Below, in pieces: positions 1 through 5,509 of a stretch of DNA of 5,543 nucleotides; within the stretch, counting starts at the first letter, position 1, and each line of letters starts with the position of its first letter. The notes below the pieces were generated by a model. That model was not told the DNA's origin. It saw nothing but the letters and a program-made list of their open reading frames with translations, and did no database searches. A program made the translations under genes and the position numbers. Source of the stretch: Desulfobacca acetoxidans. GTDB taxonomy: Bacteria; Desulfobacterota; Desulfobaccia; Desulfobaccales; 0-14-0-80-60-11. Location of the stretch: the NCBI GenBank assembly GCA_020723225.1, contig DYJG01000214.1:1-5543 (forward strand), given 5' to 3'.

Positions 1-78
1 ACTATGGCCCGGTTGATTTACCAATGGCCGCCTGACTTTTTACCAGGCCATCAAAGTTAAGACGCGATTTCTGATGAC

Positions 79-102
79 TTTGAAACCTTGAACCCTGAAC
101 CT
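79..102 (+). repeat. GAAC-type heptamer tract, left copy
   Basis: Three successive 7-base units read TGAAACC, TTGAACC and CTGAACC, starting from TTTGAAAC. A related tract in the same orientation lies at 308-336 and starts with the identical TTTGAAAC. The two tracts flank the long palindrome at 113-303 like direct repeats. The period of seven matches the other two intergenic repeats in this window. Confidence 0.6.
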
Positions 103-112
103 TTAAATTGAG

Positions 113-303
113 GCTTCTGCGAAAGTCTCCCCATTTGTCATTCTGAGGAAGCGGAGCGACCGAAGAATCTCGTTTTTGGCGGCAAGGATTTTCCTGGCAA
201 TGCAGATGATTACAGGCAGATTAAAAGTCCTGGGCGCAAAAAAACAGATTCTTCACTCCGCTGCGCTCCGTTCAGAATGACAGAATAGGGGCTTTCGCGG
301 AGG
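113..303. repeat. Long imperfect palindrome (REP/MITE-like)
   Basis: The strongest arms are 136-170 and 246-282. Both begin or end with TGTCATTCTGA-type sequence (TTCAGAATGACA on the right) and share AGATTCTTC read inward, with two small length differences in between. Pairing continues outward (TGCGAAAG at 118-125 against CTTTCGCG at 292-299) and, more loosely, inward (CGTTTTTGGCG at 171-181 against GCGCAAAAAAAC at 234-245). No transposase or coding frame lies inside. From general knowledge, palindromes with a TCATTCTGAG...GAAGAATCT core are widespread intergenic repeats in diverse bacteria, so this is probably a dispersed non-autonomous repeat. Whether it moves or forms a structured RNA cannot be told from one copy. 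Confidence 0.65.
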
Positions 304-307
304 TCGA

Positions 308-336
308 TTTGAAACTCGGAACCCGGAACTTGGAAC
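308..336 (+). repeat. GAAC-type heptamer tract, right copy
   Basis: Units read TGAAACT, CGGAACC, CGGAACT and TGGAAC, in the same orientation as 79-102 but with GG replacing TG in later units. It ends 9 bases before the priA ATG and occupies the place where a ribosome binding site would be expected. No AGGAGG-like sequence is present there. Confidence 0.6.
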
Positions 337-345
337 GCTGCATCC

Positions 346-2607
346 ATGGTCAAACCTTCGGTCCACAGGCATCCTCCTCAAGACTCCGAAGACCTCTGGG
401 AAGTGGCCGTGGCCCTGCCCATCTTTCATACCCTTACTTATCGCCTGCCGGAGACTTTGAAAGATCAAGCCCGGGTGGGCTGCCCGGTGCGGGTCCCGGC
501 CAAACGGCAGATGGTCACCGGCTACCTGTTGGGACAGGCCGGGGAAATTCCGGACTTAAAAATTCGGCCCATTCAGGCGGTGCTGGACCCCCTGCCCCGC
601 TTCGGGCCGGAGATGGCGCCGCTCTTCCGCTGGCTGGCTGACTATTACCAATACCCTTTGGGTGAGGCCCTGGACCACCTCATTCCCGGCGCGGCCGCCT
701 TGCCCGGCCCCCGGACGGAGCGCTGGGCCGGGTGGCTGCCGCAGCCGGAAGGAACAGAGCCGCCCCGCCGCCTCAGCCCCAAGGCCCAAGGCATCATCCA
801 GCATCTCCAGGAAAGCGGTCCTGCCCCCTTAAGAGAACTTAACCGCCTGTTTCCCAATTGCTCCTCTATCCTGAAGCGCCTGGCGGCCAGGGGCCTGGTT
901 GCCCTGGAGGAGCGGACCGTCCTGCGGGACCCCCTGAAAGATTTTCCTTTGGCCCCGGAAGAGCCTCCCCTGCAACTCAGTCCCGACCAGGAGGAGGCCC
1001 GGGCCGCGATTGTCGAGGGCATCCACAGCCGCGTCTTTTCCCCGTTTTTATTGCACGGCGTCACCGCCAGCGGCAAGACCGAGGTTTATCTTAATGCGGC
1101 CCAGGCCACCCTGGACCAGGGCAGGCAGGTCCTGGTGCTGCTCCCCGAGATCGCCCTCACTCACCCGGTGGCCCTGGCCTTCAGGCGGCGTTTCGGGGCC
1201 CGGGTGGCTCTGCTGCACAGCGGCATCACGCCTGCCGCCCGCCTGGACCAGTGGCGGCGCATCATTCTGGGCCAGGTGGATATCGCGGTGGGGGCCCGTT
1301 CCGCGGTCTTCGCGCCCCTGCCCCGCTTAGGGTTGCTGGTGGTGGACGAAGAGCACGACCCCGCGTACAAGCAGGAAGGCGGCCTCCTTTACCAGGCCCG
1401 TGACGTGGCCCTCTACCGGGGCAAGCTGGCCGCGGCGGCCGTGGTCCTGGTGTCCGCCACTCCGGCGGTGACCACCTATTACCGGGCACAGGAAGGCAAA
1501 TACCGCTACCTCAATCTCAGCCGCCGGGTCACCCCCCAGGCCCTGCCGGACATTCACCTCATCTCCCTGAAACAACACCGTTCCGGGAAGGGACTGCCGG
1601 TTATCTCCACGCCGTTGGCCGCAGCCCTGGAAGAGACCCTGGATAGGGGGGAGCAGGCGCTGCTGTTTTTAAACCGCCGGGGCTACGCCACCGTGCTTTT
1701 TTGCCTGGTTTGCGGTGAGGTGAGGCAGTGTTGGCAATGCAGCGTGGCTCTCACTTATCACCAAGCCCGCGACGTTCTCACCTGCCACTACTGCGGTTAT
1801 GAAGAGCGAGTGCCCGAACGCTGCCCCCAGTGCCAGTCCACGGCCGTTAAACGCTACGGCTTGGGCACGGAAAGGGTGGAGGCGGAAATCCAGAAAATCT
1901 TCCCCCAGGCCCGGGTAGCCCGGTTGGACCGGGACACTGCGCCCCACAGCGGCCTGGCCCTGAAGGTCCTGGAGGATTTCGCCGCAGGCAGGTTTGACAT
2001 CCTGGTGGGCACCCAGATGATCTCCAAGGGCCACCATTTCCCCGGGGTCACCCTGGTGGGGGTGGTCAATGCCGATCAACACCTCTTCTTCCCCGAATAC
2101 TACGCGGGGGAGCGCACTTTCCAGCTCCTCAGCCAGGTGGCGGGCCGGGCGGGCCGGGGGGAGGCCCCGGGCCGGGTGTTGATCCAGACCTTCCACCCGG
2201 ACCACTACGTCTTCCAGGCCGTCCGGTCCCAGGATTATGAGGGGTTTGTGCAGCAGGAACTCCAGACCCGCCGGGAATCGGGCTATCCTCCCTTCACCCG
2301 GCTGGCCCTGGCCCGTCTCAGCGGCACGCCCGCGGAAGCGGTGGCCCAGGCCGCCACCCGCCTCACCGCGGCCCTGAAAGACGCTATTACCCGGGATGAG
2401 CAACTCGCCTCCCTGGTGCGCGTCCTGGGGCCCGCGCCCCCCGGCCTGGCCAAGCTCCAGGGCCGTTTCCGCTGGCAATTGCTGTTGAAAAGCTACGGCC
2501 GCCCGCCCCTGCTCCAGGCCCTGAAACTGCTGCGGCAGCTCTGGAAACCGCCCCCGGGGGGCAGGATCGATCTTACCCTGGATATGGATCCTATGAGTTT
2601 GTTCTAG
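346..2607 (+). CDS. priA: Primosomal replication restart helicase PriA
   Basis: PriA is a 3'-to-5' superfamily 2 DNA helicase that recognises stalled or collapsed forks and D-loops and starts primosome assembly so that the replicative helicase can be reloaded. The 753-residue product has the full family layout: an N-terminal 3'-fork-binding domain (WEVAVALP from residue 18), a winged-helix-like segment (about 142-195), Walker A GVTASGKT (238-245), DEEHD (334-338), SATP (370-373), eight paired zinc cysteines (453, 456, 462, 465, 480, 483, 493, 496), GTQMISKGHHFPG (555-567) and QVAGRAGRG (597-605). The length and the C-terminal end DMDPMSLF are normal for the family. In the Walker A motif the usual second glycine (GVTGSGKT) is alanine. 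ATG at 346 is preferred: the next in-frame starts are GTGs within the first conserved strand. No clear Shine-Dalgarno is visible. It has no operon partner and ends convergent with the hisI-like gene. Confidence 0.98.
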   Translation: MVKPSVHRHPPQDSEDLWEVAVALPIFHTLTYRLPETLKDQARVGCPVRVPAKRQMVTGYLLGQAGEIPDLKIRPIQAVLDPLPRFGPEMAPLFRWLADYYQYPLGEALDHLIPGAAALPGPRTERWAGWLPQPEGTEPPRRLSPKAQGIIQHLQESGPAPLRELNRLFPNCSSILKRLAARGLVALEERTVLRDPLKDFPLAPEEPPLQLSPDQEEARAAIVEGIHSRVFSPFLLHGVTASGKTEVYLNAAQATLDQGRQVLVLLPEIALTHPVALAFRRRFGARVALLHSGITPAARLDQWRRIILGQVDIAVGARSAVFAPLPRLGLLVVDEEHDPAYKQEGGLLYQARDVALYRGKLAAAAVVLVSATPAVTTYYRAQEGKYRYLNLSRRVTPQALPDIHLISLKQHRSGKGLPVISTPLAAALEETLDRGEQALLFLNRRGYATVLFCLVCGEVRQCWQCSVALTYHQARDVLTCHYCGYEERVPERCPQCQSTAVKRYGLGTERVEAEIQKIFPQARVARLDRDTAPHSGLALKVLEDFAAGRFDILVGTQMISKGHHFPGVTLVGVVNADQHLFFPEYYAGERTFQLLSQVAGRAGRGEAPGRVLIQTFHPDHYVFQAVRSQDYEGFVQQELQTRRESGYPPFTRLALARLSGTPAEAVAQAATRLTAALKDAITRDEQLASLVRVLGPAPPGLAKLQGRFRWQLLLKSYGRPPLLQALKLLRQLWKPPPGGRIDLTLDMDPMSLF

Positions 2608-2630
2608 GGATTGGGGAGGAAGGGTGGAAA

Positions 2631-2714
2631 TAGTGATCAGTCATCAGTCATCAGTAATCAGTGATCAGTAAAAAGCTGAATACTGATGACTGATCACTGA
2701 TGACTGATTACTGG
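2631..2714. repeat. Inverted pair of CAGTNAT heptamer arrays
   Basis: The left arm (core 2638-2670) reads as CAGTCAT, CAGTCAT, CAGTAAT, CAGTGAT and CAGTA. The right arm (2681-2713), read on the opposite strand, is CAGTAAT, CAGTCAT, CAGTGAT, CAGTCAT and CAGTA. Each unit is invariant except its fifth base, which is A, C or G. The 10-base spacer is 2671-2680. The arms could form a 33-base stem with mismatches only at variable positions. The element fills the gap between the convergent ends of priA and the hisI-like gene and may act as a two-way RNA hairpin, although neither side has a T tract. Confidence 0.9.
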
Positions 2715-2717
2715 CTT

Positions 2718-3131
2718 TCAGTGGGAAAACGCGAACTCCGGGTAGACCTCTTCCGGGTCAAATACCCGGGGATCTGCGGTCTCCCAGCCGTCGCCCGTGA
2801 GAGTGCGGAAGAAGCAGGATTGATACCCCCATTCGCAGGCCCCGCCCCGGGGCTTAACCCGGAGCAGCAGTTGGTCGCCCGTGCAGTTCAGGCGGATTTC
2901 CACCACTTCCTGGGAGTGTCCGGAGCTTTCGCCTTTGCGGACCACCTTGCGCTTCCGGGGGTGGTAGTAATGGACCAGGCCGGTGGCGGTGATGAGGTCC
3001 AGGGCCTCCCGGTTCAGGGTGATCAGCATCAACACGGCTTCGGAAGCTGCGTCCTGAACGATTGCCGGAATCAATCCCTCCGGCGGCAGCGGCAGCAATT
3101 CTGAGAGGTTGGCCCATTTACGCGTCGACAT
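2718..3131 (-). CDS. hisI: Divergent phosphoribosyl-AMP cyclohydrolase (HisI family)
   Basis: HisI opens the purine ring of phosphoribosyl-AMP, the third step of histidine synthesis, in the cytoplasm. The 137-residue product matches the stand-alone family over its length: GLIPAIVQDA (19-28), VLMLITLNREAL (33-44), RKGESSGHSQ (65-74), the metal region LNCTGDQLLL (81-90) and GGACEWGYQSCFFR (96-109). The three zinc cysteines are kept (83, 99, 106). The usual D-C-D-x-D motif is N-C-T-G-D, so two of the three aspartates assigned to Mg2+ binding are gone, the usual ACHTG is ACEWG, and the conserved tryptophan before KGE is valine. It may be a poorly active enzyme or a paralogue with another role. 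No other his gene is adjacent. It is transcribed away from 3363-3785. The start is preceded by a purine-rich GGGGGAAAA, a weak ribosome binding site at short spacing. Family membership is firm; activity is not. Confidence 0.87.
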   Translation of the reverse strand: MSTRKWANLSELLPLPPEGLIPAIVQDAASEAVLMLITLNREALDLITATGLVHYYHPRKRKVVRKGESSGHSQEVVEIRLNCTGDQLLLRVKPRGGACEWGYQSCFFRTLTGDGWETADPRVFDPEEVYPEFAFSH

Positions 3132-3186
3132 TTTTCCCCCGGTAGATTCCCGATTGTTTTAATTCAGCCCCGTCGCGGCTCTCCAT

Positions 3187-3214
3187 TTTCTATCATGGCG
3201 GTTAAGTTTGTCCA
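3187..3214 (-). promoter_or_regulatory. Possible sigma-70 promoter of hisI-like gene
   Basis: On the minus strand TGGACA (3209-3214, 5 of 6 to TTGACA) is followed after 16 bases by TAGAAA (3187-3192, 4 of 6 to TATAAT). It lies about 55 bases before the hisI-like start, in the divergent intergenic region. This is only a motif match. Confidence 0.35.
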
Positions 3215-3262
3215 GTTTCCCGCGACATTTTTCATTTCCTGGCGGAATGACCAGAAAAAATC

Positions 3263-3292
3263 TTGACATCGGGAAATGGGGGATGGTATGTA
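3263..3292 (+). promoter_or_regulatory. Probable sigma-70 promoter of the 3363 gene
   Basis: A perfect TTGACA (3263-3268) is followed after 18 bases by TATGTA (3287-3292, 3 of 6 to TATAAT). It would give an untranslated leader of roughly 60-65 bases. The leader contains TAATCTTAAT and CTTAATCT close together, which might be an operator but is too short to judge. The -35 box is convincing, the -10 box is weak. Confidence 0.5.
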
Positions 3293-3350
3293 GGTGGGAC
3301 GTGAAAGTCTGCACAACTAATCTTAATTACCTTAATCTGCCTGAACAGGG

Positions 3351-3356
3351 AGGAGG
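3351..3356 (+). promoter_or_regulatory. Strong Shine-Dalgarno AGGAGG
   Basis: AGGAGG sits 6 bases before the ATG at 3363, within a longer GGGAGGAGG. It is by far the best ribosome binding site in the window and fixes the start of the downstream gene. Confidence 0.85.
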
Positions 3357-3362
3357 CAAAAG

Positions 3363-3785
3363 ATGGCGCGGCTTAATTACATAGAATTTTATTACAGCAG
3401 TAAGCACAAACCCGACGACAAATATAAGTGCGACAACGCCAACGTCATGAATCTCCTGAAGAGCTTAGAGGCCAAAGGTGTTGAGACTGCGGCCATCGAC
3501 ATGGGGGATATTGCTGACCCCTTCCGGCAGTACCATAAAGCCTCCAGCGGACCTGCCTCTGAATATCGCCCCATCTTCGGCGAAGTCCGGGGGTCCGATT
3601 ATAAAGATTACTTCGGCAAAACTATCCCCGCGCTTTGCTGCTACGCCAAAAAAGGCGACCGGGCGCCCCTGGAGGTCTTCCCCCGCAGCGACAAGAAGCT
3701 GGGACGGGTTTACCTCATCGAGGAATGGATTGAGAATTACATCGGCGAGTTGGAAGGCCGGGCAGAAGCCGAAGAAGCCCGCTAA
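3363..3785 (+). CDS. Orphan small protein, possible thioredoxin-like fold
   Basis: I do not recognise a named family in this 140-residue protein. It has no signal peptide or membrane segment, so it should be cytoplasmic. The order of likely elements resembles a thioredoxin-like fold: a first strand (YIEFYYSS, 6-13), a helix (NVMNLLKSLEAKG, 27-39), a strand (ETAAIDMG, 41-48), a TIPALCCY segment (87-94) where thioredoxins carry their cis-proline loop and next strand, a strand (LEVFPR, 103-108) and a C-terminal helix (LIEEWIENYIGEL, 118-130). There is no CxxC; the cysteines are 23, 92 and 93. The tail is rich in E, A and R. The fold is inference from pattern only. The gene stands alone between a good -35 box, the strongest ribosome binding site of the window and a textbook terminator, which suggests substantial monocistronic expression. 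The 5' third is more AT-rich than its neighbours. Confidence 0.85.
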   Translation: MARLNYIEFYYSSKHKPDDKYKCDNANVMNLLKSLEAKGVETAAIDMGDIADPFRQYHKASSGPASEYRPIFGEVRGSDYKDYFGKTIPALCCYAKKGDRAPLEVFPRSDKKLGRVYLIEEWIENYIGELEGRAEAEEAR

Positions 3786-3797
3786 AAGTTAATAATC

Positions 3798-3833
3798 AAG
3801 GCCCCACCGTGTCCGGGTGGGGCCTTATTTTTT
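3798..3833 (+). terminator. Intrinsic terminator after the 3363 gene
   Basis: A perfect 11-base-pair stem (AAGGCCCCACC at 3798-3808 with GGTGGGGCCTT at 3816-3826) encloses a 7-base loop and is followed by ATTTTTT (3827-3833). It begins 12 bases after the stop codon. The right arm also holds the GTG at 3817 that is the first possible start of the next gene. Confidence 0.95.
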
Positions 3834-4998
3834 GTCCTGCCTGAACACCGTGGCTCCCGTTTGTTGCCGCAGTTGCCACCGCCGGATTCTGCAGCCAGGC
3901 CCGTTTTGCTCCATCTGCGGCCAGCGGCTTTTGCCCGCGGCGGCCGTCCCCGGCCCGGATTCCCACCACCCTTTGGGAACTACCCGTTTCCTGATCCTGG
4001 GACCGGAAATGGCGCAAGACCGGGAGACCGGCCTTTACTGGCAGCGCGGCGGAGCTCCCGGTCCTCTCAGCCATTGGGAATCTCCTGAGTATCTCGAGGA
4101 ACTGAACCGCCGGTCCTGGGGCGGCCGCAATGATTGGCGGCTTCCCGCCCTGCCGGAGCTGATGAGTCTCCTTACCCGGGAAAAGAGCGCCAAGGGGCTG
4201 TATCTCGATCCCGTCTTCGACAGCCGCCTCCCTTTCTGCTGGAGCGCCACGGAAAGCGTGGCCGGCGGAGCTTATGGGGTGTTGTTTTACCCCGGCTCCA
4301 TCCAGGCCCAGAACCGGGAGATGCGCGGTTTCGTCCGGGCTGTGGCCGGGGAGGGCAAAGGTGTGCCGGATTTTCAACCTTCCCCGGAGTTGCTGGCCCG
4401 GGGCCGGGAGCTGCTGCTGCACCGGAGCCGCCGCCGGCTGCCCCGCCGTGCGGAGGTGGAGGGCTTTCTCCGGGACGGCGGGTTCTTCTCGGAGGTGGCG
4501 CTGGCGGACGGCCTCCAGCTCTACTTTCTGCCCACCGGGGAGTTTATTGCCGCCCTGATCAGGCTGTTCCGCCATTTGGGGGTGAAAAGGGTGGTGGAGG
4601 TGGGAGCGGCTGAGGGCTTCGTGGCCGGGGCATTGGCGGCCCAGGGCTTTCCGGTGGCGGCCACCGACCTGGAGGCCGTGCCGGGTTCCCCTTACGGCGC
4701 GCCGGTGCACCGGGCCGGCCACCTGGAGGCGGTGGCCGCGTTCCGGCCGGAACTGGCCTTCTGGTGCTGGCCGCCTTTTAATTCCCGGGCTCCCGGGGAA
4801 CTACTCCGGGCTCCCGGCCTCAAATACTATCTGGACGTGGGGGACGGCGGCTTCGCCGCGGGCGCGCCCGGGCTGGCCGCCCGGTTCGGGGGGCGCTACC
4901 TGCACGGCCTGTCCCGGCTGGGCTATACCCGGCTGGACTGGGGCCCCTTTCGCCATAGCCGCTGTTTTTTGTTCCGGGGTGGTGGGGGAGGTAAGTAA
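3817..4998 (+). CDS. Zinc ribbon - DUF1566-like - methyltransferase-like fusion protein
   Basis: Three parts can be seen, numbered from GTG 3817. Residues 17-34 form a zinc ribbon (C17-x2-C20, C31-x2-C34). Residues about 56-178 look like DUF1566 (Lcl C-terminal domain): DRETGLYWQ (68-76), NDWRLPALPELMSLL (105-119), FCWSATES (140-147), RGFVRAVAG (170-178). Residues about 240-387 resemble a class I SAM-dependent methyltransferase: VVEVGAAEGFVAGAL (259-273) as motif I, ATDLE (282-286) as the acidic end of strand 2, and FWCWPPF (315-321) in the place of an (N/D)PP(Y/F) motif. A basic linker (about 186-215) joins the last two. DUF1566 domains are often in exported proteins, yet no signal peptide is visible. 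The reaction and substrate are unknown. The start is uncertain: GTG 3817 lies inside the terminator stem; TTG 3832 (GGTGGGG 9 bases upstream) and GTG 3850 (no ribosome binding site) also keep the ribbon. An in-frame stop at 3793 excludes a longer form. Confidence 0.82.
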   Translation: MGPYFLSCLNTVAPVCCRSCHRRILQPGPFCSICGQRLLPAAAVPGPDSHHPLGTTRFLILGPEMAQDRETGLYWQRGGAPGPLSHWESPEYLEELNRRSWGGRNDWRLPALPELMSLLTREKSAKGLYLDPVFDSRLPFCWSATESVAGGAYGVLFYPGSIQAQNREMRGFVRAVAGEGKGVPDFQPSPELLARGRELLLHRSRRRLPRRAEVEGFLRDGGFFSEVALADGLQLYFLPTGEFIAALIRLFRHLGVKRVVEVGAAEGFVAGALAAQGFPVAATDLEAVPGSPYGAPVHRAGHLEAVAAFRPELAFWCWPPFNSRAPGELLRAPGLKYYLDVGDGGFAAGAPGLAARFGGRYLHGLSRLGYTRLDWGPFRHSRCFLFRGGGGGK

Positions 4999-5104
4999 GC
5001 AGTAAGCAGTGAGCAGTAAGCAGTAAGCAGTAAGCAGTAAAATGAGATATATCGGCTATCTTTGTGTTTCTCACTGCTCACTGCTTACCGCTTACTGCTT
5101 ACTC
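4991..5104. repeat. Inverted pair of CAGTRAG heptamer arrays
   Basis: The left array (4991-5040) ends in six units from 5000: CAGTAAG, CAGTGAG, three CAGTAAG and CAGTAA. The right array (5070-5104), read on the opposite strand, is AGTAAG, CAGTAAG, CGGTAAG, CAGTGAG and CAGTGAG. The spacer 5041-5069 is AT-rich. Nearly all variation is A/G at the fifth base of the unit, as in the array at 2631-2714, but the unit ends in AG rather than AT. The two arms can form a long hairpin. The arrays supply the TAA stop of the upstream fusion gene (4996-4998) and of the macro-domain gene on the other strand (5099-5101). Confidence 0.9.
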
Positions 5105-5509
5105 CTTTAAGGCCGCTGCATAGGCTTCGTAGGCGGCCTTCCCGAAGAGCACGAAGCGCACCAACTCGATCTCCGGATGCTCCTCCAGATATGCCTTCAC
5201 GGTCTTCAGGGCGATCTTTGCCGCCTCGTCCATGGGATAGCCGTAGGCGCCGGTGGAGATGGAGGGGAAGGCCACGGTCTTAATCCCTTTGGCGGAGGCC
5301 AGCTTCAGGCTCTCCCGGTAGCAGGAGGCCAGCAGTTCCGGCTCCCGGTGGAGCCCGTCCCGGTAGATGGGACCCACGGTATGAATCACGTACCGGGCTT
5401 GCAGATTGCCGCCGGTGGTGATGCGGGCCTCTCCCGTGGGGCAGCCGCCGAGTTGGCGGCATTCTTCCAGGATCTTGGGCCCTCCCGCCCGGTGGATGGC
5501 GACGTCCAC
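5099..5509 (-). CDS. Macro-domain (ADP-ribose-type) hydrolase, N-terminus interrupted
   Basis: Macro domains of the YmdB type bind ADP-ribose and remove O-acetyl or protein-linked ADP-ribose. From GTG 5509 the reading frame gives 136 residues: VDVAIHRAGGPKILEEC (counting the GTG as V; 1-17), CPTGEARITTGGNL (23-36), YVIHTVGPIY (40-49) and the phosphate loop FPSISTGAYGYP (81-92). Complete relatives are about 170-180 residues. The missing start is visible: upstream in the same frame are AANTSL, then TAG, then GGGG, so the conserved NAANxSLLGGGGVD stretch is cut by an amber codon at 5522-5524. The GTG-started product keeps the aspartate of GGGGVD as residue 2 but loses the NAAN asparagine and the first strand. 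A product made only from this GTG would probably be unfolded or inactive, so the locus is either a recent pseudogene, a sequencing error or a recoded gene. No ribosome binding site precedes the GTG; only G-rich codons do. Confidence 0.8.
   Translation of the reverse strand: MDVAIHRAGGPKILEECRQLGGCPTGEARITTGGNLQARYVIHTVGPIYRDGLHREPELLASCYRESLKLASAKGIKTVAFPSISTGAYGYPMDEAAKIALKTVKAYLEEHPEIELVRFVLFGKAAYEAYAAALKE

Larger units (their letters stand above)
1..345. other. Non-coding region upstream of priA
   Basis: No open reading frame with a recognisable product was found here on either strand. The first 75 bases or so are plain sequence with several GGCC/ATGGCC words and a weak hairpin (GCCTG at 31-35 pairing with CAGGC at 44-48), but without a convincing T tract, so I do not call a terminator. 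From 79 onward the region is repeat DNA: a heptamer tract, a long imperfect palindrome and a second heptamer tract that ends about 10 bases before the priA start. No good sigma-70 promoter for priA could be picked out. Confidence 0.7.

Noticed and set aside
1..60. Hairpin GCCTG...CAGGC as terminator of an upstream gene
   Set aside because: The stem is only about 5 base pairs, its T run is in the loop rather than after the stem, and no upstream gene end is visible.
238..245. Structured RNA or riboswitch in the palindrome before priA
   Set aside because: Pairing is that of a dispersed palindromic repeat; no conserved riboswitch core was recognised.
1669..2478. 269-residue open frame antisense to priA
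   Set aside because: It lies fully within the helicase core of priA, has no family-like motifs, and is typical of GC-rich shadow frames.
2700..3104. 134-residue open frame opposite the hisI-like gene
   Set aside because: It starts inside the heptamer repeat and is the complement of clear HisI motifs.
3398..3404. Single CAGTAAG heptamer inside the 3363 gene
   Set aside because: One 7-base match without neighbouring units is expected by chance.
3796..4722. 308-residue open frame antisense to the fusion gene
   Set aside because: Composition is low-complexity for a protein (rich in G, R, A, P, H, Q), with no recognisable motif, and the opposite strand has clear DUF1566 and Rossmann motifs.
4991..5104. 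CRISPR-like array
   Set aside because: The units are 7 bases long and contiguous with no unique spacers; no cas gene is present.
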